Shown here in pieces: positions 49,598 through 57,697 of a stretch of DNA of 64,000 nt (position 1 is its first letter; each line of letters starts with the position of its first letter). A program made the translations under genes and the position numbers. The stretch comes from Bacteroidales bacterium. Its GTDB lineage: Bacteria; Bacteroidota; Bacteroidia; Bacteroidales; UBA932. The stretch is from NCBI GenBank assembly GCA_017395045.1, contig JAFPWG010000004.1, forward strand, positions 1 to 64,000. The letters run 5' to 3'. The notes under the pieces were generated by a model. That model was not told the origin of the DNA, searched no databases, and saw nothing but the letters and a program-made list of their open reading frames with translations.

Positions 49598-50485
49598 TCA
49601 GAAGGACCACTTGTAGCCGATTCCGGCGGTAATCATGTTGCCCGTGAACCAGTTGATGGATTTGAGTACCAGTCCATTCTCCTTCCAGCTGTCGGATCCC
49701 TCCCGGTTGGTGTCCACTTCCTTGTTCTTGTAATGGTCCCCGAGCAGGTAGAAGTCCATTTCGTGGTGCTTGTTGAACTTGACCGTAACCCCTGCCTGCG
49801 CACGATACCGGTTGATGTATGCGTGCTTGTACCCGAGGAAGGTCTCATTCAGGTATTTGTCCTTGTTCGCGGTGGCCGACGGATTGTACGTGGCCGAATA
49901 GGATACGTCATTGAAGGTGTTCCGCACCTCGAAAGCGGCGAAGGGGATGACCTTCCCCCAGCCCCGGTACTTGACCGAAACCTTGGACTTGAGCGCCAGG
50001 GCGGTACGAGGAGCCTGGTACAGGTTCACATCGTCCGCGCGGTAGGTCATCCGGAAGGTTTCCTTCAGGCCGAACTGCCAGTCGCCGGCCTGGAACGTGC
50101 CCGTGGCGAAGAAGTTGCCGCGGTGCCGGGCGCTCCACTCGTCATCTTCCTCCACGGTGCCGTCCTTCTTCATGTCCCAGATATTCTTGAGCCGGTAGAT
50201 GTATTCGTATTCCGCCCCTATTTTCAGGAAGGAAAACAGCTTGTACTCGATTCCCACGCCGGTATAGAAGCGCAGGACGTCCTGGGAGCCGGCGTTGTGC
50301 AGCGCCTCCTCGGATCCGGAATAGTAGCGGGTTTCTTCGTGGGCCAGCAGGTGCAGGCCCGAGGCCAGTTTCCAATCGGCTTCTACCGTGGCGCGGGCGC
50401 CGAAGGAAAGGCCCTGGTCGTAGGTGGTCTGGGCGAAAGCGGCGGCCGGGAAGGCCAGGAGCAGGATTATCAGGCTCTTTTTCAT
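49598..50485 (-). CDS. DUF2490-family outer-membrane beta-barrel protein
   Basis: 295 residues with a signal peptide (MKKSLIILLLAFPAAAFAQ) and alternating beta strands rich in Tyr and Lys. It ends in ITAGIGYKWSF, a typical barrel terminus. The central pattern AHEETRYYSGSEEALHNAGSQ matches DUF2490 proteins as I know them. The start at ATG 50485 overlaps the DUF4956 stop by 4 bases. It is the last gene of the VTC-DUF4956-DUF2490 operon and may provide its outer-membrane component. Confidence 0.85.
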   Translation of the reverse strand: MKKSLIILLLAFPAAAFAQTTYDQGLSFGARATVEADWKLASGLHLLAHEETRYYSGSEEALHNAGSQDVLRFYTGVGIEYKLFSFLKIGAEYEYIYRLKNIWDMKKDGTVEEDDEWSARHRGNFFATGTFQAGDWQFGLKETFRMTYRADDVNLYQAPRTALALKSKVSVKYRGWGKVIPFAAFEVRNTFNDVSYSATYNPSATANKDKYLNETFLGYKHAYINRYRAQAGVTVKFNKHHEMDFYLLGDHYKNKEVDTNREGSDSWKENGLVLKSINWFTGNMITAGIGYKWSF

Positions 50486-51249
50486 TGCTCGAGAAAGTCT
50501 TTGGCGCGGGTGATCTGGTCGATGGAACCGGTCTCTTCCTTGCCGAGGGTGTAGTAAATCTTGATGAAGGCGGCGTCCTTGAGGAAGTCCACATGGCCCA
50601 CCTCCAGGTTGTCCACCTTGACGCCGATGCGTTTTTCCAGGTCGGCGATGAGTTCGGCCCGGCGCTCCGGGACGATGAGGTCGATCCGGTCGTACAGGAC
50701 CAGCTTGGTGGAAGTATGGTGCAGGAGTTTCTCGCTCTCCAGCACCCAGATCAAGGCCACGACCAGGAAATTCGACAGGACGGTAACCAGCAGGGCGCTC
50801 CCGTTCAAGGCATAATGCGGGGTGTCGGAAGTGGCTCCGACCACCCGGTACAGCGGCGCCAGGCCGTTCATGGCGGCGATGGCGATGATGACGAACAGGT
50901 AAGTCATCTCCCGGATGGGGACGGTTTCCGTCCGGTAGCGGATGACGCCGAAAATGGCGAACAGGCCGAGGGTCAGCCCCACGCCCACCTCCACGTTGCC
51001 CATGATGTACAGGAGCATGAGCATCGCGGTGGAGAACACCATGAATGTGAAGTAGTAGTCGCGGCGCCGGCTCTTCCGGTAGTAGAACAATCCGACGATG
51101 ACCCAGCACACCAGCAGGTTCAGGAAAAACCGGATCGCCAGTTCCGTGAGGCTTTGGGAGGTGGTCATCATCGCGTCCGTAATGGATTGGACGTCAAGGA
51201 AATTCTCATCGGCGAGATTGTATTCGTCAAGGTCTTGCATGGAGATCAT
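50482..51249 (-). CDS. DUF4956 inner-membrane protein
   Basis: 255 residues. There are four to five transmembrane helices between about residues 35 and 165, including the conserved GLTLGLFAIFGVIRYRTETVPIREMTY stretch, then a cytoplasmic alpha/beta domain resembling a ferredoxin-like or ACT fold (LIADLEKRIGVKVDNLEVGHVD). DUF4956 proteins are regularly found next to bacterial VTC polyphosphate-polymerase-like proteins. The ATG is fixed by its 4-bp overlap with the VTC stop. Confidence 0.88.
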   Translation of the reverse strand: MISMQDLDEYNLADENFLDVQSITDAMMTTSQSLTELAIRFFLNLLVCWVIVGLFYYRKSRRRDYYFTFMVFSTAMLMLLYIMGNVEVGVGLTLGLFAIFGVIRYRTETVPIREMTYLFVIIAIAAMNGLAPLYRVVGATSDTPHYALNGSALLVTVLSNFLVVALIWVLESEKLLHHTSTKLVLYDRIDLIVPERRAELIADLEKRIGVKVDNLEVGHVDFLKDAAFIKIYYTLGKEETGSIDQITRAKDFLEQ

Positions 51250-52043
51250 ACGACGGTGATTTTATGGTTGATCGTCTTTTCAATCTGGCGCACCTTCACC
51301 TTGAACCGGTTCGACCGGGCCGAAGGGTCGGTCAGGGTGACGGCGATGCAGTACTTGCTGATCCGGGCGGGCTTGACCCGGTGGTCCAGCAGGATGCGCT
51401 TCATCTCGCTGGCGGCATGTCCGTCCTGCTTGAGCTCGATGATCACGGCATCCCGCAAGGAGGTTTCCAGTCCGGTACGGAAGTTCCTGAATGTCAGGCC
51501 CGTGTCAATGGTGATCCGCTCCGTCAGGGCCGGGTTCACCAGGGTAATCCGCTGGAAGATGGTTTCCAGGGTTGGCAGGAGTTCCTGGGCCCGGAAGTCG
51601 GAATACTCCGCCAAATACCGGCAGGCGGCCGCGTCGCTTCGGAAGTCAGGCAGCTCCTGCAGGGGAATCCCGGTGCGCTTTTTCTTCGTTCGCCCCCGGT
51701 TGTTCTTCCGCTTGATTTCCAGGAAGGCGTCGCCGGAATTGACATAGGCCCGGGTCCGGACCTTTTGCCGACGGAGCCGCTTGTTGTGATGGTCGGAGAA
51801 CATCCGGAGACCTTCCGTGTCGTAATAGACCGAATCGTAGGGGCTGATGCGGGCCCCGTCGGCGACGAGGACCCGGTATCCGGCCTTCGCCACGTCCCGG
51901 AGGACTTCCAGCAACGTCGCCTCGTCCGTCAGGTATTTCGTGTCGATCCGGTTCATCAGCCGCACCGAATCCATTTCCGCGAGGGAGATGGGTGCGAGTG
52001 CGCCGAGCGGTCCGTCCAAGGGAATATGGGATTCCTCAGGCAT
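51246..52043 (-). CDS. VTC-domain protein (polyphosphate polymerase-like)
   Basis: 265 residues, almost entirely a VTC domain of the triphosphate-tunnel superfamily. Conserved features include MNRIDTKYL near the start, the basic run KRLRRQKVRTRAY, the EIKRKNNRGRTKKKRT tunnel strand and IIELKQDG. In yeast Vtc4 this domain makes polyphosphate from ATP; bacterial VTC proteins are thought to act similarly but few have been tested. ATG 52043 is preferred over an upstream TTG. It overlaps the gene before by 8 bp and DUF4956 by 4 bp. Confidence 0.88.
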   Translation of the reverse strand: MPEESHIPLDGPLGALAPISLAEMDSVRLMNRIDTKYLTDEATLLEVLRDVAKAGYRVLVADGARISPYDSVYYDTEGLRMFSDHHNKRLRRQKVRTRAYVNSGDAFLEIKRKNNRGRTKKKRTGIPLQELPDFRSDAAACRYLAEYSDFRAQELLPTLETIFQRITLVNPALTERITIDTGLTFRNFRTGLETSLRDAVIIELKQDGHAASEMKRILLDHRVKPARISKYCIAVTLTDPSARSNRFKVKVRQIEKTINHKITVV

Positions 52044-52455
52044 CTTCCGTAATGTATTCAAATACCTTGATTGTCAGGAGCTTCCCCTTGGCGTTGTAGT
52101 TGTATTGGGTTTTCTTGCGGCCGAACTCGTTGTACTCGAACTTCTTGACGGTGTTCAGCCGGTTCCGCTCGTCGTACACCGACTCCTTCACGCACTTGCT
52201 CTCGGCTCCGGGACCGTACTCGAAGCGCTTGCGCCATTTCTGGCCGTCGGAACCGTATTCGATTTCTTCGATCTTCTTGCCTTCGGGACTGTAAGTGGTG
52301 ATGTGGTCCAGGACCTTTTTCCCGGATTTGGGATCGGTGTTCCACTCCTTGATGACCAGGTTCTTCTTGTTGATCTTCTGGGTGGCCGTATTCTGGGCGC
52401 CCGCCGACAGGACGAAGGCGAGAGCAAAGGCGATCAGTGTCAGTAACTTTTTCAT
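52036..52455 (-). CDS. secreted protein with YD/Rhs-like repeats, unknown function
   Basis: 139 residues with a signal peptide (MKKLLTLIAFALAFVLSAGAQ). Repeated strand pairs follow, of the form YSPEGKKIEEIEYGSDG, YDERNRLNTVKKFEYNEFGRKKTQYNYNAKGKL. This is the YD-repeat rhythm seen in Rhs-type and YwqK-like proteins. There is no enzyme motif. It is the first gene of the operon containing VTC, DUF4956 and DUF2490, with a perfect promoter box 6 nt before its ATG. Confidence 0.78.
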   Translation of the reverse strand: MKKLLTLIAFALAFVLSAGAQNTATQKINKKNLVIKEWNTDPKSGKKVLDHITTYSPEGKKIEEIEYGSDGQKWRKRFEYGPGAESKCVKESVYDERNRLNTVKKFEYNEFGRKKTQYNYNAKGKLLTIKVFEYITEDA

Positions 52456-52461
52456 AACCTA

Positions 52462-52469
52462 CAAATATA
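52462..52469 (-). promoter_or_regulatory. -7 promoter box of the VTC operon
   Basis: TATATTTG on the minus strand, ending 6 nt before the ATG at 52455 and lying in the 23-bp gap after the upstream lipoprotein gene. Confidence 0.68.
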
Positions 52470-52478
52470 GTCATTTTT

Positions 52479-54242
52479 TTACCAACGGCCGCCTCCGCCG
52501 CCGTTTCCTCCGCTGTATGAGGAGAGATTGCCGGCACTTCCACCGCTCACGTCAGGCTTTTCCCAGAACATGCCGTTGAGGAGTTCCGTTCCACCCTCGA
52601 TTTCCACCCCATACTGGACCTTCGAAAGGGACGGTGCCGAAAGAACCAGGGTGAGATTGCTCACAGACGGGGTTTTGAAAGCGCAAAGGACATTGCCGTC
52701 GCCGTCCAGCAGGGCATATTTCGTATTGGACTTGACGGTCCCGGCCGACCAGCAGGTCTGGCTGAGGGAGGCGCCGCTTTCCAAGCCGCCCACGGAGATG
52801 ACCGTGCCGCCGGTAAGGTAAAGCTTCTTCTGCGCTTCGGAGTTCGCGTCGATGCCGAGTTCCGCGCCGCCGGAGCCCAGGGAATAGACGATGCCGCCCT
52901 TGATGTACAGGTTTCCGTTGGCATCCAGGCCGTCGTTGCCGGTGGACTGGGCATAGACCGCCCCGCCTTCGATGGTCAAATCGCCGCCGGCGTTGATGGC
53001 GTCGTCGCTGGACCAGGCATATACTTCGCCGCCCGTGACCTGGAGGGCGCCCTTGGCTTCGATTGCCTCGTGTTTGCTGCTCTTGGCGGTCAACTTGCCA
53101 CCGGAGACGTACATATTGCCGTCGAACTTGATGGCCTTGGAGGCGACGGAATTGTCGCTGGAGGAGCTTTGGCCGCCGGGCCAACCGCCACCACCGGGGC
53201 GGCCGCCACCGCCGGGCCCGAACCCTCCGCCGGAGGAACTGGTGCCGTAATTGTCGCCGGTGACGTTGATCGTGACGGTACCGCCCTTGAAATAGGCGAC
53301 GTTGTCACCGCTGATTCCCTTGGCGCCCGTCCCCGTACTGGTGATGTCCAGCACACCGTCCTCCATTTCAAAACGGAGGTCCGCTTTGATACCCGCGACA
53401 CCGGTGAGTTCACCATCCACTTCGCCCGCGGAACCCGTTGTCTTGATGGTGGTTACGCCGCCTCCGAAATAAACCAGCGTATCGGAGGAGAAGCCTTTCT
53501 TTCCGGTTCCGGACACCGTCACGTCGATGGTTCCGTCACTGACGATAATGGCTTCCTTGCCACGTACACCGTGACCGGCTGTGGACGTAACCTTGATGAC
53601 CGGTGCGTCCATGAAGCGGACATAATCGTCGGAGGTGATGCCCGCCTTTCCGGTGGCGTTGACCGTCAGGGCTCCGTCGCCGCTGAACACGAGCTGCCCT
53701 TCGGAGAAGAAGGCGGCTTTCTCGTCTTCATCGTCGGGTGTCTGTGTATAAGAGGAACCGTCGGCGAGGGTGTTCGTCCCTTTCACGACCACGTAAGTGC
53801 GCTTGTGGCTCTGGTTGTTGATGGCCGCACCGTTCTTGTTCGTGAGGCTCAGCCCGTTCAGGAGGATTTCCTGCTTCCGGGTGCTGTACAGTTTGAAATA
53901 GCCGTCGGGGGAAGAGCCCGAGAGTTCGTAGATGACGGCTTCGCTGCCGTTGTTGGTAATGGTCACGCCGGCGCCGTCGACGGACACGGCGAAGTCCTCC
54001 GACGTACCGGTAACGCTCGCGGCGCCGCCGTCGAAGGTTATCGTTACCGTTCGGTCAAAGGTGGAGTTGGCGACATGGTCATCGTCTTTGTCGGTATCGA
54101 TGCCCGCGCCGGCGGAATCGTCGGTTTGGATGGTGGCGGAGTCGGTGCCGGTGTTCGGGACGATGATATCGATCGGGTCCTTCGAGCAGGAGAGCAAAAT
54201 GACGGCTGCCAGGACCGGGAATGGTGATACGGTCTGTCTCAT
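52479..54242 (-). CDS. carbohydrate-binding/DUF4353-like repeat lipoprotein
   Basis: 587 residues from ATG 54242, giving the lipoprotein signal MRQTVSPFPVLAAVILLSC. The mature part is a right-handed parallel-beta repeat protein. It holds many copies of motifs such as SDDYVRFMDAPVIKVTSTAGHG, GDNVAYFKGGTVTINVTGD and SSDDAINAGGDLTIEGGAVYAQS. A flexible Gly-Pro-rich insert (GGGRPGGGGWPGG) sits in the middle, and a Gly-rich tail ends GGGGGRW. This is the carbohydrate-binding-domain (DUF4353) type. Such proteins are often found with VTC, DUF4956 and CotH genes, which fits its place directly upstream of the VTC operon. Confidence 0.82.
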   Translation of the reverse strand: MRQTVSPFPVLAAVILLSCSKDPIDIIVPNTGTDSATIQTDDSAGAGIDTDKDDDHVANSTFDRTVTITFDGGAASVTGTSEDFAVSVDGAGVTITNNGSEAVIYELSGSSPDGYFKLYSTRKQEILLNGLSLTNKNGAAINNQSHKRTYVVVKGTNTLADGSSYTQTPDDEDEKAAFFSEGQLVFSGDGALTVNATGKAGITSDDYVRFMDAPVIKVTSTAGHGVRGKEAIIVSDGTIDVTVSGTGKKGFSSDTLVYFGGGVTTIKTTGSAGEVDGELTGVAGIKADLRFEMEDGVLDITSTGTGAKGISGDNVAYFKGGTVTINVTGDNYGTSSSGGGFGPGGGGRPGGGGWPGGQSSSSDNSVASKAIKFDGNMYVSGGKLTAKSSKHEAIEAKGALQVTGGEVYAWSSDDAINAGGDLTIEGGAVYAQSTGNDGLDANGNLYIKGGIVYSLGSGGAELGIDANSEAQKKLYLTGGTVISVGGLESGASLSQTCWSAGTVKSNTKYALLDGDGNVLCAFKTPSVSNLTLVLSAPSLSKVQYGVEIEGGTELLNGMFWEKPDVSGGSAGNLSSYSGGNGGGGGRW

Positions 54243-54379
54243 GGCTTCTTCGGTTTTAGTTACACTGCAAAAAAAGCATTCAGGATACCAGACTGGCAAG
54301 AACCCGGCCTTTCGGGAAGATTTTCAGCGAACGGGCCGATTCTTTCAGCAAACGGCCCCGTCCATTGGAATTTGTTTTG

Positions 54380-54387
54380 TATTTTTG
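54380..54387 (+). promoter_or_regulatory. -7 promoter box of the LytS/LytTR operon
   Basis: TATTTTTG, matching TAnnTTTG, ending 7 nt before the kinase ATG at 54395. It is divergent from the carbohydrate-binding lipoprotein gene. Confidence 0.6.
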
Positions 54388-54394
54388 TCACAGT

Positions 54395-55489
54395 ATGAAA
54401 CGAATGGATCCGGAAAAGAAACAGGAGAGAGTCATCTATACCATCCTATGGGGCGTGGTTTTCATCCTTGTGCCGGTAGCGGCGACGTTCCAGTCTTTAT
54501 CCGGAGGGATGCCTTTCCGGCTGACGGAAGTCATCAACCTCTGGCTGGGCATCCTGCCGTTCTTCGTGTTGTTCCTCCTGCACGACCTGCTGGCTGCACC
54601 GTCACTGGTGGAGAAAGGGAAGCCCGCGGTCTATGCCGGGATTACCGTCGGGCTGGTCGTCCTGTTCGGAGTCTATGTCTGGATGTCCCGGCGGGGGCCT
54701 GGCCCGATGGGGCCGGACGGGCCGCCGATGGGGATGGGCATGCCGCCCTTTGACCGCAACAGGCCGGTTCCGATGGCACCGGAAGTGATGCGTTTTGCCC
54801 TGGGGCTGCTTGTGCTGGGGGTGAACCTGGGGGTAAAGTATTATCTGAAATCGGCCCGCAGCGAGCGCCGGATGAAGGAACTGCAGGCAGAGAACCAGGG
54901 CCGGCAGTTGGAAACCCTCCGCTACCAGATCAATCCGCATTTCTTCATGAACACCCTCAACAATATCCACGCGCTCGTGGACATCGATCCGGAACAGGCG
55001 AAGGCGAGCATCGAGGAGTTCTCGAAACTGATGCGGCACGTGCTGTATGAAGGAGACCGGCCGACCATCCCCCTCTCCAAGGAAGTGGAGTTTCTCCGCC
55101 ATTATGTTTCCCTGATGAAGCTGCGGTATGCCGATTCGGTCCGCATTGACCTGTCCTTGCCGGAGACGTGTGAAGGGGCGGAAATCCCGCCGCTTGTGCT
55201 GGCGTCGTTCGTGGAAAACGCCTTCAAGCACGGAATCAGCTATGAAAAGCCTTCGTTCGTGCGCGTATCCGTGTCCGTGGAGGAAGGGAAGGTCATTTTC
55301 CGGTGCGCCAACAGCCGGCAGGACTCCGCCCAGGTGCGGAGCCACGGCGTGGGCCTGGCGAATGTCCGGGGCAGGCTGGACCTGCTGTACGGCAACCGGT
55401 ATACGCTGCATATCGACCAGGGTGGAGACGTTTACGACATCCTCCTGCTGCTGCCGGCGACGGTGAACCTGGAAAAGGAGGGCCTATGA
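54395..55489 (+). CDS. LytS-type sensor histidine kinase
   Basis: 364 residues counting from a possible earlier ATG, 354-364 in practice; the start at 54395 follows the promoter box. Four transmembrane helices (about 15-30, 47-66, 79-97, 132-150) are followed by the His_kinase domain. Its phospho-acceptor is His182 in QINPHFFMNTLNNIHAL, and the ATPase motifs are VENAFKHGI and GVGLANVRGRL. The loop between helices 3 and 4 (about 99-129) is remarkably rich in Met, Pro and Gly (GPMGPDGPPMGMGMPPFD). It could bind soft metals such as copper or simply be flexible. The stop overlaps the response-regulator ATG. Confidence 0.92.
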   Translation: MKRMDPEKKQERVIYTILWGVVFILVPVAATFQSLSGGMPFRLTEVINLWLGILPFFVLFLLHDLLAAPSLVEKGKPAVYAGITVGLVVLFGVYVWMSRRGPGPMGPDGPPMGMGMPPFDRNRPVPMAPEVMRFALGLLVLGVNLGVKYYLKSARSERRMKELQAENQGRQLETLRYQINPHFFMNTLNNIHALVDIDPEQAKASIEEFSKLMRHVLYEGDRPTIPLSKEVEFLRHYVSLMKLRYADSVRIDLSLPETCEGAEIPPLVLASFVENAFKHGISYEKPSFVRVSVSVEEGKVIFRCANSRQDSAQVRSHGVGLANVRGRLDLLYGNRYTLHIDQGGDVYDILLLLPATVNLEKEGL

Positions 55490-56172
55490 TCCGGGTTGTG
55501 GCCATTGACGATGAGCCGCTGGCGCTCAGGCAGCTTGAAATGTACATCCGGAAGATTCCGTTCCTGGAACTGGTCGCCGCCTGCCCGTCGGCCGCGACGG
55601 CGCGGCCTTTCGTGGAACAGGCGGACATCCTGTACGTGGATATCAACATGCCGGACCTGTCCGGGATGGATTTCGTACGTTCTCTGGAATGTCCGCCACT
55701 GGTCGTCTTCACGACGGCCTATTCCGAATACGCGGTGGAAGGATACCGGGTGCACGCGGCCGACTACCTGCTGAAACCCTTCAGTTTCCAGGAGTTCGAA
55801 GCGTCGGCCCTCCATCTGCGGGGCCGGATCGAGGCGGAGCGCTCCCGACCGGAAGTCTTGACTTTCAAGATGGACTACAAGACCGTCCGGGTGGAACCTT
55901 CCCGGATCCGGTACGTGGAAAGCATGAGCGAATACCTGAAAATCTGGCTCCGGGACGAGCCGGTACCCCTGGTGGTCCTGTACAGCCTGAAACGGTTGGC
56001 GGAGCAGTTGCCGGAGGACCGCTTCCTCCGCATCCACCGCTCCTATCTCGTGAACCTGTCGGAAATCCGCGAATACTCACGCGCTTCCGTTACCCTTGCG
56101 AACGGTCCCGTCCTTCCCGTCGGTGACCTTTACCGGCCGGCGCTTCTTGTTGCCCTGTCAGGCGGGGATTGA
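55486..56172 (+). CDS. LytTR-family response regulator
   Basis: 228 residues. The receiver domain has acidic residues Asp8, Asp9 and Glu10, phospho-acceptor Asp52 in LYVDINMPDLSGMDF, and the Lys in YLLKPFS. The C-terminal LytTR DNA-binding domain (about 125-225) contains YVESMSEYLKIW and RIHRSYLVNLSEI. It is coupled to the kinase by a 4-bp overlap. Targets are not known; the nearest candidates are the carbohydrate-binding lipoprotein and VTC operon transcribed away from it. Confidence 0.94.
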   Translation: MIRVVAIDDEPLALRQLEMYIRKIPFLELVAACPSAATARPFVEQADILYVDINMPDLSGMDFVRSLECPPLVVFTTAYSEYAVEGYRVHAADYLLKPFSFQEFEASALHLRGRIEAERSRPEVLTFKMDYKTVRVEPSRIRYVESMSEYLKIWLRDEPVPLVVLYSLKRLAEQLPEDRFLRIHRSYLVNLSEIREYSRASVTLANGPVLPVGDLYRPALLVALSGGD

Positions 56173-57645
56173 TCAGAACATCGCTTCGATCAGGCTGCCC
56201 AGCGTATCGCGCAGGACGGCGGTTTTGGCGGTGGCCCCGTTGACCATCAGGGAGAAGATGCGGGCGGGTTTTCCCTCCTCGTCCAGGAGGTAGCCGCTGT
56301 AGCACAGGACGCCGTCCATGGAGCCGCTCTTGAGGCGGAGACGCTCCCGCTGCTCTTTCGGAAGCTTCGGGAGAAGGCCCGAAAGGGTGCCTTCCCCGGG
56401 TTTCGGCAGGCTTTCCAGGAAAGCGTCGAATCCGCGGGAGCGGGTCATCGCCCGCAGGAAAGCGGCCATGAACTGGGGGGAGAGGGTGTTCATGCGGGAG
56501 AGGCCGCTGCCGTCCTCCAGCCGGAGGCCGTCCAGGGACGCAGTCCCCATCAATCCCTGCAGAACGTCATAAACCGCCACCCGGCAACTGTCGTAGACGG
56601 CGATGCCGGAGGCCCTTTCGCCCATCTGCCGGACGAGGGCCTCCGCGTAGAAATTGTCGCTGCGGACATTGGTCTCGCGGACGATCTTCGACAGGACGGG
56701 GGAGTAGGACGTACCTATTACCCTGGGTGTGCCCGCCTTGTACGCCGGCACGAAATCGGAGCCGCGGACATAGCCGCCGCGGTCGATGTCGGCATAGCCG
56801 CCGGAGATTTCCCAGCCGGTGGCGCGGAGGTTCTGCCAGAAGTAGTAGGCACAGGTCAAGGCGCCGTACTTGTTGGCGAAATGCTCCATCTTGGGCTTGC
56901 GGTCCACGGCAAAGGTGCCGCGCATCTCCGCGAAGGGTGCAAGGTCGGTCGTATAGAGGTATAGGCTGTTCCCGGAGCCCTTGGGTCCCGTCACGGTCAG
57001 GTTTCCGAAATGCATCCAGGGTGTTTCCGGATAACGCTGCGTCACCTTCACCGGGCCGCCTTCGACCCCTGCCGCCACGTTATAGTCCACTGCGTTGCCA
57101 TAGAAACTCAAGGCGTTGCAGCCGGCTCCGTAATAGGTGCCGGTGTCGTCATAAGACCAGGATTGGTTCTCCAGATGGCCTTCGAAAGCCCGTCCGTCCC
57201 CGATGATGCGGCCGTCGATGCGGGAGATGCCGGCGTCCTTCAGCATGGTTTTCCAGCGCCAGAACAGGGCGTCGGCCTTCACGGCGATGGAGTCGGCGAC
57301 GCCGATGGTGGGGTCGCCCCCGCCGACGATGTACACGTCGCCGTGCAGGGTCCCGTCCCCGTCGACCGTGCCGGTGTAGCCGATCCCCGTCTCGAACCGG
57401 AACGCCGGTCCGAGGGCGTGCAGGGCGGTTCCCGTGGTGATGAGCTTCAGGTTCGAAGCCGGCACCATCCTCCGCCCGGATTCCCGTTCGGCGAGAACCC
57501 TGCCGTCCATGTCCTGGACCATGACGCCCACGACTGCCCCCGCCAGGGGCTCCCTGGCCGCGGCCCGGTCCACTTTCTGCTGCAGGGTCTGCGCCTGCAT
57601 TCCAAGGCACGCAAGGAGCGCGCCCGCAAACAAGATCTTCCGCAT
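56173..57645 (-). CDS. dacB: D-alanyl-D-alanine carboxypeptidase/endopeptidase (PBP4, DacB)
   Basis: This periplasmic class C penicillin-binding protein trims peptidoglycan. The 490-residue protein starts MRKILFAGALLACLG with a signal peptide. The active-site motifs are SNLK (Ser64 to Lys67), SDN in VRSDNFYAEAL and the C-terminal KSG in LKSGSMDGV. The large insertion between the first two motifs is typical of PBP4. The frame extends 40 codons upstream, but the promoter box TATCTTTG lies 4 nt before ATG 57645. Its stop abuts the response-regulator stop (TGATCA). Confidence 0.94.
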   Translation of the reverse strand: MRKILFAGALLACLGMQAQTLQQKVDRAAAREPLAGAVVGVMVQDMDGRVLAERESGRRMVPASNLKLITTGTALHALGPAFRFETGIGYTGTVDGDGTLHGDVYIVGGGDPTIGVADSIAVKADALFWRWKTMLKDAGISRIDGRIIGDGRAFEGHLENQSWSYDDTGTYYGAGCNALSFYGNAVDYNVAAGVEGGPVKVTQRYPETPWMHFGNLTVTGPKGSGNSLYLYTTDLAPFAEMRGTFAVDRKPKMEHFANKYGALTCAYYFWQNLRATGWEISGGYADIDRGGYVRGSDFVPAYKAGTPRVIGTSYSPVLSKIVRETNVRSDNFYAEALVRQMGERASGIAVYDSCRVAVYDVLQGLMGTASLDGLRLEDGSGLSRMNTLSPQFMAAFLRAMTRSRGFDAFLESLPKPGEGTLSGLLPKLPKEQRERLRLKSGSMDGVLCYSGYLLDEEGKPARIFSLMVNGATAKTAVLRDTLGSLIEAMF

Positions 57646-57649
57646 GCCA

Positions 57650-57657
57650 CAAAGATA
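57650..57657 (-). promoter_or_regulatory. -7 promoter box of dacB
   Basis: TATCTTTG on the minus strand, 4 nt before ATG 57645. It is divergent from the galE box 11 bp away. Confidence 0.7.
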
Positions 57658-57668
57658 GGTTTTTTTCG

Positions 57669-57676
57669 TATCTTTG
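57669..57676 (+). promoter_or_regulatory. -7 promoter box of galE
   Basis: TATCTTTG, 21 nt upstream of the galE ATG. Confidence 0.68.
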
Positions 57677-57697
57677 TAAATCACAATACTGATTGAT

